DNA from: Pilaira anomala
Taxonomy: Eukaryota; Mucoromycota; Mucoromycetes; Mucorales; Mucoraceae
DNA: 64,000 bases
Assembly: GCA_025716855.1 (NCBI GenBank)
Contig: JAIXMQ010000067.1
Location: forward strand, 62,001 to 126,000
Direction: 5' to 3'
Of the stretch, positions 48,347-58,724 are shown in pieces. A program made the position numbers and the translations under genes. The first letter of the stretch is position 1. Every line of letters begins with the position of its first letter. A model generated the notes under the pieces. The model did not search any database. It was not told the DNA's origin and saw only the letters and a list, made by a program, of their open reading frames with translations.

Positions 48347-49836
48347 TTACTCCCCAACAAGTTCTGGTTTAGTAGCGTTAAGATCAACTTCGAAATCCAG
48401 CTTACAATCTGCAAATGCCTTTGATATAATTTCTTCATTGCCGACATCCGTAATTCCCGTATGTTCTGATCGTAGTATTTTATCAACTTGCTCTTGCTCC
48501 AACACCAACACCTAAAGAGTGAATAAGTTAGCTTTGTTTTCGCCCAATGAAAAAGGGGAATATCTACCAACCTGTAAATAAGCTATCAATTCAAAAACTT
48601 GCATAAAGTCAAATATTTCATCGAAACAAATCGGTACATTTGCGCTTCTCTTTTCTTCAACCACCAGCTTCTTTTCTTCATCCATGAATAGTATAAAAAG
48701 TGTCAACGTTCTTTTAATACACTGAATACCGATTGTCTTGAATTTGCAAAATGTTTTGTAGCTTGCATTGGATCGTTTATACGCTTTCAGAACAAGCATG
48801 GCAGTGAGTGATTTAGTTAACTTCAAGCTATCGCCATAAGTGTGTTGGATATTTTCTTCACGGCCACCAGAGGAACACTCGACCACAATTCGTTCTTCAT
48901 CTACAACACCAGTTGTCGTTGAATATCCAATTCCATCAGCATAATTCGGGTTTGAGATTTCTGAAAAGGCTACTGATAAAGTTACAGCTTGAAGGCTCAT
49001 TATCATCTTTTCACCCCTGTTAAGAAAAAAGTGTTTAATAGCATTTTTTTTTATATTCAACATGCTGCATAATAATTCTTACCATTCAAAATGAACGGTG
49101 TCACTATTATCTGCAAAATAATTGATAATCGGCATAACCCGGTCGAAAAAGAAGGCGCGTTCATGATTAGAAGGAATAACAGGAGATTTACGCCTGCACT
49201 TGGACACAAAGTCTTGAAGAGTGTGCCGGATGGTACGCAACAGGCATCTTTCTTGATCGCTTGCGGTAACGGGTACTTTTCCAAAGGTAAAATCTTCTAA
49301 TTCATCCGTGTCTTTGCATTTCAGAGCCAGATGTAGGATACACAAGGATTCAGGGTGTCGATTTAAAGATACAAGTAGCCGTTGATCTTGTTGGTTATTG
49401 GCAATTACTGTATCAGCATCATTATTTATTGGATAACAAGATCCTTGGAAACGAAAGGAGTACATTGGCGATAAACTTTTCATATCTTCCATAGTGAATT
49501 TTGGGCCGTTCTGTATGTTTATTTTTGAGATAAGCTGGAAGTCGAATGTGTGGACCTGTTTACCCTTATTTAAAGAGATCTATGGGACAAAAACGTGAGA
49601 AACATTCGTAAAATAACATAAGGATGAAGGAGGAAAAAAGGAAGAAAAAGAAAGGTGGCTGATCGTTAAATGATAAAAAAAAAGAGCATAAACAGCTCAA
49701 TCAAGCTTACCTTCTTGTTGGTGCAGTTATTACTGTTGTTATTACTACTTGTTCCTTCTTCAATTGGTCGTTTGCTGCGCAGAATATGATTAAAAAAGTG
49801 CGTTCCCAGTTCTTTAATACAACCAAAATTTTCGTG
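48347..49836 (-). CDS. Zinc-finger/D-E-K family protein A (5' end broken or unclear)
   Basis: The 3' structure is firm: exons 49579-49083, 49016-48572 and 48511-48347 are in phase, and an upstream exon ends at 49711 (KRPIEEGTSSNNNSNN...). The product has about 400 residues. The core reads NPNYADGIGYSTTTG, then RIVVECSSGGREEN, then YGDSLKLTKSLTAMLVLKAY: a D, then E-x-S-(S/G), then D-x2-K, in the order seen in PD-(D/E)XK-like folds. Reading the upstream exon further back gives VECSG, then a TGA at 49839-49837, then HENFGCIKELGTHFFNH. This looks like a zinc finger with a Cys codon replaced by a stop. Either translation starts later by another exon, or the gene is damaged. Function unknown; the nuclease-like reading is a hypothesis. 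Confidence 0.55.
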
Positions 49837-49839
49837 TCA

Positions 49840-50894
49840 ACCAGAGCATTCAACGCGACGAGAGTACTCGACTTCCGGCTAGAAATAATGTTAGTTTAAA
49901 TATGAAAAAGAACGTATATGTTGTCGTATTTGCGTCATCTCTACTTATAAATATAAGTAGATCAGGGCTATAAACTAAACATTATAATAAAAACCTGACA
50001 TATCTTCATAATAATACACATGTTTAACATTGTATATTATTATCAATATCTTGAACCTAAGGAAATATTGTATATTCAAATGCATATACAAATTGACGTA
50101 AAATAAGATCAATGGTAAAAAACCAAGATCAAATAATAAAATATAATTGAGAATAAAACAATACAAATAAAGTAAATACTCAATTCATATTAATAGAAAA
50201 TAAGAGATATTTACCGGTAATAGTCTCGATACAAGCTTAGCTACCTTGTGTTGGGGTAAGAACGGCTATTACTGGCAAAAATACATTATTAATCTATTAA
50301 TATTAAATAGTAATATTATATAACCTGTTTACAAAATAAATAAAAAAGAATAACATTGTTGGAATAAAGATTATCCCAGCAACTGTCAATTCTATCCCGA
50401 AACTGGGAAAACATGATATCAATCTAAGAATAAGGTTGATCAGGTTGTATGATAAAAAAAAATAGTTCTTGTCAATTTAAAAGTATGCGCATTTACCAAT
50501 GAAATCTGTAACAACGGAATCCAGACTAATAACAACCATGTAAGTAATTACAAGGTGATCTTTAGTCAGGAACCAGATATGTTGTTATCCAATCGGGTAG
50601 ATAGGATCCACGATTATTTATGGTCAATTCGAAAGAGTAGAACGTACTTATTCAAAAGCAGAAGAGTTGGGTATAGATTCATTTAAACCCATCAAAAAGA
50701 TGGTCCTTATTCAAACACAACTCATCAGGATATTCAAGATATAAAAGATGATTATTATTTTAGTTTAGAAGAGTTCTTTCAGTTTTATTTTATCTAATAA
50801 ATCAACCCTAAGTCTTTTCTCATTAATTACTGATTGTCCACATATGTAAGAAACATTTAAAATAAGGCTTACATTAGGACTTTGTTAAACTTAC
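49840..50894. other. Accessory DNA, remnant fragments
   Basis: No intact gene. On the + strand about 50,570-50,800 there are protein-like pieces in two frames (ERTYSKAEELGIDSFKP; HQDIQDIKDDYYFSLEEFFQ before a stop at 50,798), which I cannot assign. The rest is AT-rich. Confidence 0.4.
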
Positions 50895-52079
50895 GTTTAA
50901 CTCTTGCATCCTCTGAGTTACCTGTAACCTCAGAAGAGGGATAAGGAACCACAATGTATTGCGACAAAGGGTACGCAGAGTCTAAAATAAATATTTGAAA
51001 TTGTTAAATTATATACACATTTGTGTCAATATGAAAATTGAAATTATATATCGCGACAGTTACCTGCAATAATGTATCCACCTAAAGGGAAATGTGCGGC
51101 GGGTTCAAGTACGTACTTTTGAGCAATAGCAGACCATTGGTAAGCACTTGCATCATGAGTACGACCTAATGAAACTTAGTGAGTACGATACTGTATTTAG
51201 TTTCTAAAAACAATAAATGTATTTACCTGAATCGCCAACACGAATGTAAGTAAATTTACATTGATGATCACAGACTGCTGTCAATTTCATGGAAAAGTCA
51301 TTCTTTCGATCTCTCCAATGTTCAGCATGTTCTCTTGGTGCTTCAATCTTCACGTTTTTACCGTCAAGTGCACCAATAACACGTGGCAGGCGACGAATTC
51401 CAACACCTGGCACACCTCCCTCAGGCCATTCAAATCTGTTGTGGATTTCGATGATTCTGCCAACATCTTTTGGCCACGTAATGATCCCACCGTATACATT
51501 GTGGAGAGCATCCAAGAATCTTCTAAAAAAATTGATATAGCTGCCATGGGATACACCGAATGCTATATTGGCTGTTCGGTAACCAATATGACAGTTAGCT
51601 AACCGCCATACGGCACAAGAAATTTGGATGTAGGGTGGTGTGTGGTTGTGAGCCGTTGAAATAAAAGCTGGGTCGTCACTAAGGTCGTTGACCAGCTTTT
51701 CGAACCTCGTACGGTTCATACGATACATGGCACGGAAACTGGTGCGTGGGTTATCGTCATCGACCAAACGAGAGTGGCCGATTTGCCAGTAATGTTGGTC
51801 AGAGAATGAACCACTTGGTGTTTCGACTCTAACGACGGTTCGAGTGCCGGTGATCAAGAAAGGCATGGCCTCGAAAAGGGAAGGGATGTCGAAAAAGAAT
51901 GTTGAATGCAACAGAAAGTTTTGTTGATCCAACATAATGCGTGCGTAATTTGCCAAAGCGAAAGGTGCGAAATGGCGTACACGTTGTTGCAAGAGTTCCT
52001 CTTGTCGCAAGAGTTCTTCTTCTTGCTTCTTAAGTACTAAGATGGCTGTAATTAAAGCTGTTACTACTGGAGTGTTCAT
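50895..52079 (-). pseudogene. PIF/Harbinger (HARBI1-like) transposase, C-terminus missing
   Basis: Exon 1 (52079-51227) and two further exons (51165-51064 and 50981-50895) splice in phase. The DDE_Tnp_4 landmarks are all present: IGALDGKNVKIEAP with the first Asp, VGDSGRTHDASAYQ with the second, and GGYIIADSAYPLSQYIVVPY with the third acidic position. The N-terminal part (YRMNRTRFEKLVNDL...ISCAVWRLANC) is the usual helical domain. After VTGNSEDARVKR the expected AR...E.AFG.LK.RF helix block is not found in the next kilobase. The protein is therefore probably truncated and inactive. Terminal inverted repeats and the 3-bp target duplication could not be located. Confidence 0.75.
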
Positions 52080-52707
52080 TTAATTTTTTAAAGAATAAGA
52101 AATAATAATAAAAAAGATATTTTTTTTTTTTGTAAAGTAATAAAATGGGAGGATAACAATTTTTGGGAGAAATAAATGATGTACTACGCTGTCCTACAAT
52201 ATCGGGCGTCAAAAGCTTCAAAACATTCTCAAAAAGTAAAAAACATTCCCAAAACGACCTTTTGGGAATGTTTTTTGAAATTGTTACACATTTTGAAATT
52301 TGGCTGTGGAAAAAAAAAATTTAAAGTTTACAATTACTATTCTAGTCAATACTTTTTTCGCTGTTTTTCAGCTCCGTTTTATTATTTTTTTTGCTTGGGA
52401 ACGCCCTAAAAAGTACAAATTTATTGAAGTCGGGGAAAAGAGTAGTAAAAAAAAAAGTAATAAAATCACGGATGACTTTTATCCGGATTTATAAAAAGTA
52501 TAACCAGGCACATCGTCACGTGAATAAGGTTTTTTATAACTTTTGCATGAAATACACCATTACATCAAATTTTTTTTTCACATGGCATACAGGCAGGTTT
52601 TTTTTCTTATACGCCAGACAAACAGGAGTTTTTTTCATTATAAATCATCCTTTTTTTTTTTATTTTGTTCTTTTCTTTCACTTTCTTCTTTTTATATATA
52701 TTTCAAA
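52080..52707. promoter_or_regulatory. Upstream region of gene B with strong hairpin
   Basis: A near-perfect inverted repeat lies at 52238-52254 / 52260-52276: 17-nt arms with AACATTCCC/GGGAATGTT cores around a CGACC loop. The stretch 52556-52742, promoter plus first codons of the downstream gene, is repeated at 55153-55300. Confidence 0.6.
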
Positions 52708-54599
52708 ATGAACCTTCCTTACCGCTCCATTTTTAATCTCTTCTTTTGCCACACTCCTTATCTAGAGAAGAGATTGTTCCAAGAAAAAAAAAACCTGTGC
52801 ATAAAACATGTTGTTATCAATGGTAAGTCTAATAATTTTATCAAAAAATAAATGATTCATTTTGTCTAATAAATCTCAAATAGAAAATGATCCTTTTTTC
52901 TTTTTTGTCCAAATTATAAGTAAAAAAAGAAAAAACTACCTGTTTTTTTGTGAAAAAAACCAGTATTATACTAAAAAAAAAACTGGTAAGTATTTTGGTG
53001 GCTTAAAGGCTAGTTGGAGAAAAATTCATCCGTGATTTTACTAATTCATTTTTTACTACTCTTTTACCCAGCACCAAATTTATTTTGGATGCCTATCAAA
53101 AAGATCTTGATTGGCTTATTAATCAACGTTCAGTGCCAGCAAAATTAAAAGACTACTTAATTGTATTGAAGAAAGAAAAAGCGGTAAGCGATTTTTTTAC
53201 TGTATTTTGTTTGAAAAAATCACTAAATACGTTCTAATAACAGGCTGGAAGTTCTAAACTTAAAGCAGAAGCAGCCTTGCCTAAAAAGATTAGATGTGTT
53301 AACAGTAAAAACACTTTTAACATGATCGGTAACAACAATAACATTGGAAATATCCAACTTGGTGATACATATAGTGCATCCGAAAGTAGCAGCATAAATA
53401 CAAAACGCAAGGCTAATGATGACTTTGAAGAAATAACAAAAACGAAGAAGCCCTGTCAATCTGAATTTGAAGGAAATACTGAAGAAATCAACTCCATTTT
53501 GGGAAAATGGAACAAATTCCTTGAAAATAAGGAAAACTTTCACCCTTTTAGCCCAGAATACCACCATGTCATTCGTTGTGGAAAAACTGTTTCATATAGA
53601 CCTTTTTTGAATAAGGAGCTTTATGATCAACATGTCAGCCAGCATGAAGAAAAGGAATATCCACTTCCAGAGGTTTGCATGTCATACATTGATAATATTA
53701 TGAATCAACATGATTTGAAAAAGTATAGAAAAGCAATTAGAAACGTACCAGAAGCAGAAGGCGAAGATGAAGATATCTTTTTATTTGTTGAAAATATATT
53801 TCAAGCCATATACAATTTCCATACCACTTACAAAGACATCCATGACGGTGAAACTGAATTCAATGGCCTTTTCTTGTTTCCCTTTTTAAAGGCAGTGGCA
53901 GCAGCAGTTGCAGCAGAGTTTGGTGCAGCTAAAACTGATTTTTGTTATGGTGAAGTTTGTTTAGAAGCGATGTCCACTCAACTAAAGGCGCTAAATATGC
54001 TAATCGATGGCCGAAACAAATATAATGCTGATGGGTTGATCCGAATGTACGGATATAAAAATTTAGAGATTCTCCTTCTAGAAACATCGTCTTATTTTGG
54101 ATGTAGTGATCAATCCAAATCTAAATTTGACCACCATAAGGGCTTGTTTGGATCATTAGCCATGATAAAAACAATTGCTGATGAATATCAGTATGCATCA
54201 ATCACCACATTTAAAAAAGTAAAAGTTATCTTTGTTCACGCAAGTGACACAACAGTATGTTTATGGAGTATGTCATTCGTACCAGACGAAAGCATATATG
54301 AACTTTGGCTTGAGGATATACTTGAAATAAAACCAAGTATCGATGACAAGTTGGAAGCAATTCCAAATTTTATCCAGTTTTACTGGAAAACAAAAGAATT
54401 GTTGAAGCAAACTTCAAGAATAGTAATGGAACTCAAGAAGGAGCATGAGGCAACATTAATCAAAAATATGTTCAAGAAATCCAGCGACCTTACTTCCCTC
54501 TCCACCGTTGTAAACCCGTCAATTCTTCGACTTATTGAAGATGAAGATAAAGCCGGTATGGCTGATCTTGGGCCTGTATTCAAGTCAAGAGGAGAATAA
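52708..54599 (+). CDS. Zinc-finger/D-E-K family protein B
   Basis: Four exons: 52708-52822, 52884-52985, 53072-53183 and 53244-54599; about 560 residues. The N-terminus (MNLPYRSIFNLFFCHTPYLE, NYLFFCEKNQYYT) and a later HVIRCGKTVSYRPF...YDQHVSQHE look like degenerate zinc ribbons. The core has KYNADGLIRMYG, then LEILLLETSSYFG, then KSKFDHHKGLFGSLAMIK: D, E-x-S, then K and D-x2-K, a PD-(D/E)XK-like spacing. A beta strand set (VKVIFVHASDTTVCLWSMSF) and a C-terminal VNPSILRLIEDEDKAGMADL follow. One caution: at the exon 2/3 junction the natural GT-AG splice leaves the frame one base short of the expected TKFILDAYQKDLDW, so a frameshift (perhaps in the A10 run at 52973-52982) or another splice site must be invoked. 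Exon 4 alone is open for 452 codons. Function unknown. Confidence 0.6.
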
Positions 54600-55679
54600 A
54601 CAACTGTATTTAGCATTTGACGTTTCTTACTCGAAACTTCTATATGTCATAAAATAAAAGCATTTTTTTTTTTTTGCTGGTTAAATTGGTTTTTTTTTAT
54701 TAGATTAAACAAATAATGAAGTAAACTTGGCTAGTATAAAACGTTTCTTTTTTTTGGATTTTCAGAAAAAACAAACAAAAATAATAAGAGCTATAAACCT
54801 CGGCCAAAAGGTTACACTATTTCTAATACATAGTATTTGGGAGACATTATTATTGTTCCTAATTCACAAGTTTTGAAAAGCTCTTAGGAAAAATATGCGT
54901 TACTGACTCTTTTGAGATATTTCACTCTGGAAAAAAAAAAAAAAAAAAAAAGGTAGTACTTTTTTTTTTAACCTTTTTTTTATTAAAAAGGGCCTGTGTG
55001 TGTGTGTGATGGGGGAGTAACTAGTAAATTGTGTCCATAAATATCGGCTTTTACTGCCCATTCAATAAATTGATTGGATATCACGGAATTTCGGGTTGTG
55101 CAACAACAAAAAAAGGTTGTTCTATATTTACATAGGAAATAGATTCGCGCACCACCATTACATCAATTTTTTTTTTCACATGGCATACAGGCAGGTTTTT
55201 TTTCATTATAAATAATCTTTTTTTTTCGCTTTCTTCTTTTTACATATATTCCAAAATGAATCTTCCTTACCGCTCCATTTTTAATCTCTATTTTAACAAA
55301 TAATTTAATTAAACCACTGGGGATGCTCCATCGGTGGAAACTTTATTCTTTTTTTTTTCTCTTTATATATATATTTATCTCATCTTTACTTTTGATTACT
55401 TTTAATTTTATACTTATTGGTGCCAACCTGTAGTGGTAATATCCTTCCCCTTTGTATTTGCGTTATATATTTTACTAACTGTCCCTTAGTTGGATCATAT
55501 TTTAAAATAAAAAGTATTGTCATATTTAAGCTCAGGTTTTATTTCTTTTTTTTTCTCGACTCAAGTCTGATTTGTGTGCTCAAGTAACGTCACATAAATC
55601 AATTTTAATAAAAAGGACGGCGTACATAGTAGAGGACGACCTCTACTGAGATCAAAAATAAAATGATAAAGCCTTCGAG
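54600..55679. other. Accessory DNA with fragment of gene-B relative
   Basis: AT-rich sequence with a (GT)n run at 54,993-55,008. At 55153-55300 it repeats, with small deletions, the promoter and first about 15 codons of gene B (CCATTACATCAA, CACATGGCATACAGGCAGG, ATGAATCTTCCTTACCGCTC). After that the similarity stops. No intact gene. Confidence 0.6.
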
Positions 55680-56144
55680 TTATTCAGTCAAGCTATTTAT
55701 TATATCGTCCGCAAATATCTGAGAGTCGTTGTCAAGTAGCTTGGTAATGTACTCGTTATGCTCAGTTGTAAATGAGCTTTTTGGACCACTGTTTTTTTCG
55801 CTATTTTTATACCAATTTAGTGCAGTACGGTACTTCACGTTGAGTTCTCTTGCAACTTTAGCCACTAAGACACACTCTTGCGGTTGCTCAAGCATACGGT
55901 CGATAAACGATTCTCTGGTCGTATCACTATAAATACTGTATGGCTTGGTTGATTTAGTCAAATTATTAGATTTCAACGGCTTCGTAACTGATGGTTCACC
56001 GCTCAAGTAAGTTTCTCGATTGGTTATTGTTTCAAGAACGTCAATTTGTGTTAAAAAATCTTCCACTGGATCGTAAAATTTCCCTCCGTGTTCATTGAAA
56101 AGGTTTTCTTGTTCATCTTCATAAAGGAATGTAATTATTGTCAT
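55680..56144 (-). pseudogene. Truncated Tc1/mariner-like transposase, N-terminal HTH part
   Basis: A 154-codon ORF starting at 56144. After an acidic leader it has YSIYSDTTRESFIDRMLEQP, VLVAKVARELNVKYRTALNW and a segment ending FTTEHNEYITKLLDNDSQIF, then ADDIINSLTE and a stop. This is the paired HTH DNA-binding region that precedes the DDE domain in Tc1/mariner-like elements. The frame ends exactly where the catalytic domain should begin, and no DDE motifs follow downstream, so it is a 5' fragment. Family placement is by pattern and memory. Confidence 0.6.
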
Positions 56145-56329
56145 GTTGTATTTTTATAAAGAAGCCAAAAACTTCGGCTAATTTTAGTTACCAACTTGTG
56201 CCAAAAGTAATTTAACCTTATGACATTTATTTTTTAAAATCCAATCATTTTTTTTTTAGAAAACGCAAATTTCCATAAGCCCTACTGTATGGAAACAAGT
56301 GTCTGTGCTTTTTTCTTTGACACTGCTGT

Positions 56330-58020
56330 TTTTTTGTGACACATTTTTTTTTTGGAAACGTCATCAAAAATATGAGTAAAGAAAAAATTTACAAAATAAC
56401 CCTGTTGTTCCTCCTTTTATACCCATTATTATCTTTTCTTTTGCAAAGTATGGTGTTCTATTGTTTGATTGTGATGCAAATGTAGCGGTTTTCTTACCGT
56501 GGAACATTTACAATGTTTTGACATGCCGCAATCAGCACCTCTCGAAGTGTAATGCATTAGTTCTCTACTTGCGGATTAGTATAGATCTCGACATTTCTTT
56601 ATTCTTCATCTGTAATTAACTTACCATGGGATAGTTCCTGATCCTAGAAGTTTACTTGGGAGGTTAAGTGTATTGCTGCATAAAGATTTAAAGATTTGAA
56701 TACCAGTTGCTTCTGGGTTTCTTCTGTCGGGTAACTTGTTCTATTTGTGATACAGTTAATATGGTGCCATAGTGTCGATTTTCTGCTGTCATCACCGGGT
56801 GTTTGCTTATTTAGTGTTACCGGTTATTGTCATGGCTATGACAGGTGTTGCTATGATAGGTGTTGCTCTGACTAATACTGGTGTTGCTTTAGTTGTTGTT
56901 GTTATGATGGTAAGTTATTTTTTTTATATATATTTATTATGCTTCCAAATAGTTTCTAACAATTTCTAATAGTCATTTTAGAAATATTGCTATTTGTAGC
57001 CTGCTGGCACTTGAAAGCAAAAGGACAAAACGGTTGTTAAAGTGAGTTTTGACGAAGCTGTGTATCTCCTTCTTCTCCGTCCTCGTTTACGAGCGGTTCG
57101 TGCAGTTCAATCCTGCGTGTAATGGCACATAAAACCATACGGATATCGAAGGAGGAGTTGGGAGGTACACGTCAGCCTTCTGATTAGCGAGCTTTTAGTA
57201 GCCCGAGTCGTTCTTTTGTGGGATAGTGTCAGCAATGCAGCGATCAAGTTTTGTGAATTCTATTTTTTGGCGAGTATGCTCTATCTTGGTGTGTCCTGTC
57301 TCCTTCTCTTCCGTCCTCGTTTACGAGCGGTTCGTGCAGTTTAATCCTGCGTGTAATGGCACATAAAACCATACGGATATCGGAGGAAGAGTTGGATTGA
57401 TGGTTCTCATCTTGATAGATGTCATCTCAAAAGAAAGTCTTATGAACAAAGGTTGATTGTTGCCACAACACCGCAGCAGTTAGTAATTCTATTTTTTTGG
57501 CGAGTCTGCTCTATCTTGGTAATTTCTGTCTCCTTCTCTTCCGTTGTATCCTTGGGACTTCAGCTAATGATGCTTCCTCGTGGTTTGTCTTGGGAAACTT
57601 TGAATTTAGAAACTTTTTCTGTCCAGATTGTAAAGGCTGAAGCACTAGTAACTTTTTTTAAATAATTATTGTAATAAAAAAAAAAAATAATAAATAAAAA
57701 GTCCAGATTAAACTTAATTTCCTTTGACATGTTGTGATATATGGACACAAATAAACCCATTCTTTTTTAAAGTCTCTTGTCTTTATGTACCTCAAGATTG
57801 CCCCCAATAAGATTACACTATTTTTTACGACTAGACTTTTTTTTTATCACTATTATTTATCTTAACATTTATTATGAAGCCTTTGGTTAATGCATAAAGT
57901 TCAAAAAGCACCACATAAACTCATCTACCCCACAGTCAGGAACTCCAAAGGCCAAAAGCCTACCTCATAAATCGCATTTTTTTTTTTTTTTTTTGTGGTG
58001 CCGATTGTAGCAAAAACATC
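56330..58020 (+). mobile_element. 1.7-kb interspersed repeat, third (diverged) copy
   Basis: Collinear with 40945-42720: GTGACACA with a T run at 56,337; the CCTGTTGTTCCTCCTTTTAT block at 56,401; the GTTGCTATGA minisatellite, shorter here, at 56,830-56,910; two copies of the CGTTTACGAGCGGTTCGTGC segment at 57,084 and 57,320; and the end GTGGTGCCGATTGT at 58,005. Substitutions and indels are frequent, unlike between the two arms. It therefore split off well before the arm duplication. Confidence 0.62.
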
Positions 58021-58724
58021 TCATTTTTGAATGCAGTACTTTCTCAATTATATATATGACCTTCCCATTTTTAAATATAAATTGAGAAAATACATTAGTT
58101 AATACAAGCTGCAAATAAATAATTAACAAATGTTGACACCCATACCTTTATTTCATATTTTTGAATATTGCCCTTTCTATTTCAAGTTTTGATTTTCTCA
58201 TTTTTGAATTCGAAATTCTGTATTATAAGCACTTTTGAAGCTCCCATCTTTTTCAAATATCCCATCGATTCTTCAAAAAAGGTCAAAGTGGAAGTTCAAA
58301 AAGAAAAGAGAAAAAAAGATCAGTTCGAACTTCAAACTAATGAGGTTGTAGGCAACTGACCATCATTTTCTAAAGAGTGTCTAATTGAGATTATAACTAA
58401 TTATGTATAAAACACCTTTATTTTTTACATTAAAAAATAGCTCTTGTTTTTGTAAGGCAGCAGCTCGTAATTTTGCATGAAAATCAAAAATCGCTGTGCA
58501 CTCCGAAAAAAATAGATATTCACACTTCTTGAGTACATAAAGTAAATTGATAAATCATAAAAGAACTTATATTTCATAAAAGAAAAAAAAAGGTTTCCAT
58601 AAACTACACTCTTTTTATAGTTTTAATAGTTTAAGATAAAATTATTTTTCTACAGATATACATTATTTGTAATATTATTTTTTCTAACTACATCAAAACC
58701 ACAGAAAATACATTTGATAAAAAA
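58021..58724. other. AT-rich 3' flank of transcription factor gene
   Basis: No gene recognised. An open stretch at 58168-58359 is Lys/Glu-rich and low in complexity, and I do not support it as coding. Confidence 0.4.

Noticed and set aside
57060..57130. tRNA-like T-loop sequence GCAGTTCAATCCTGC
   Set aside because: No acceptor stem, D arm or anticodon arm could be built around it, so I do not call a tRNA; it is kept only as a B-box-like hint for the repeat.
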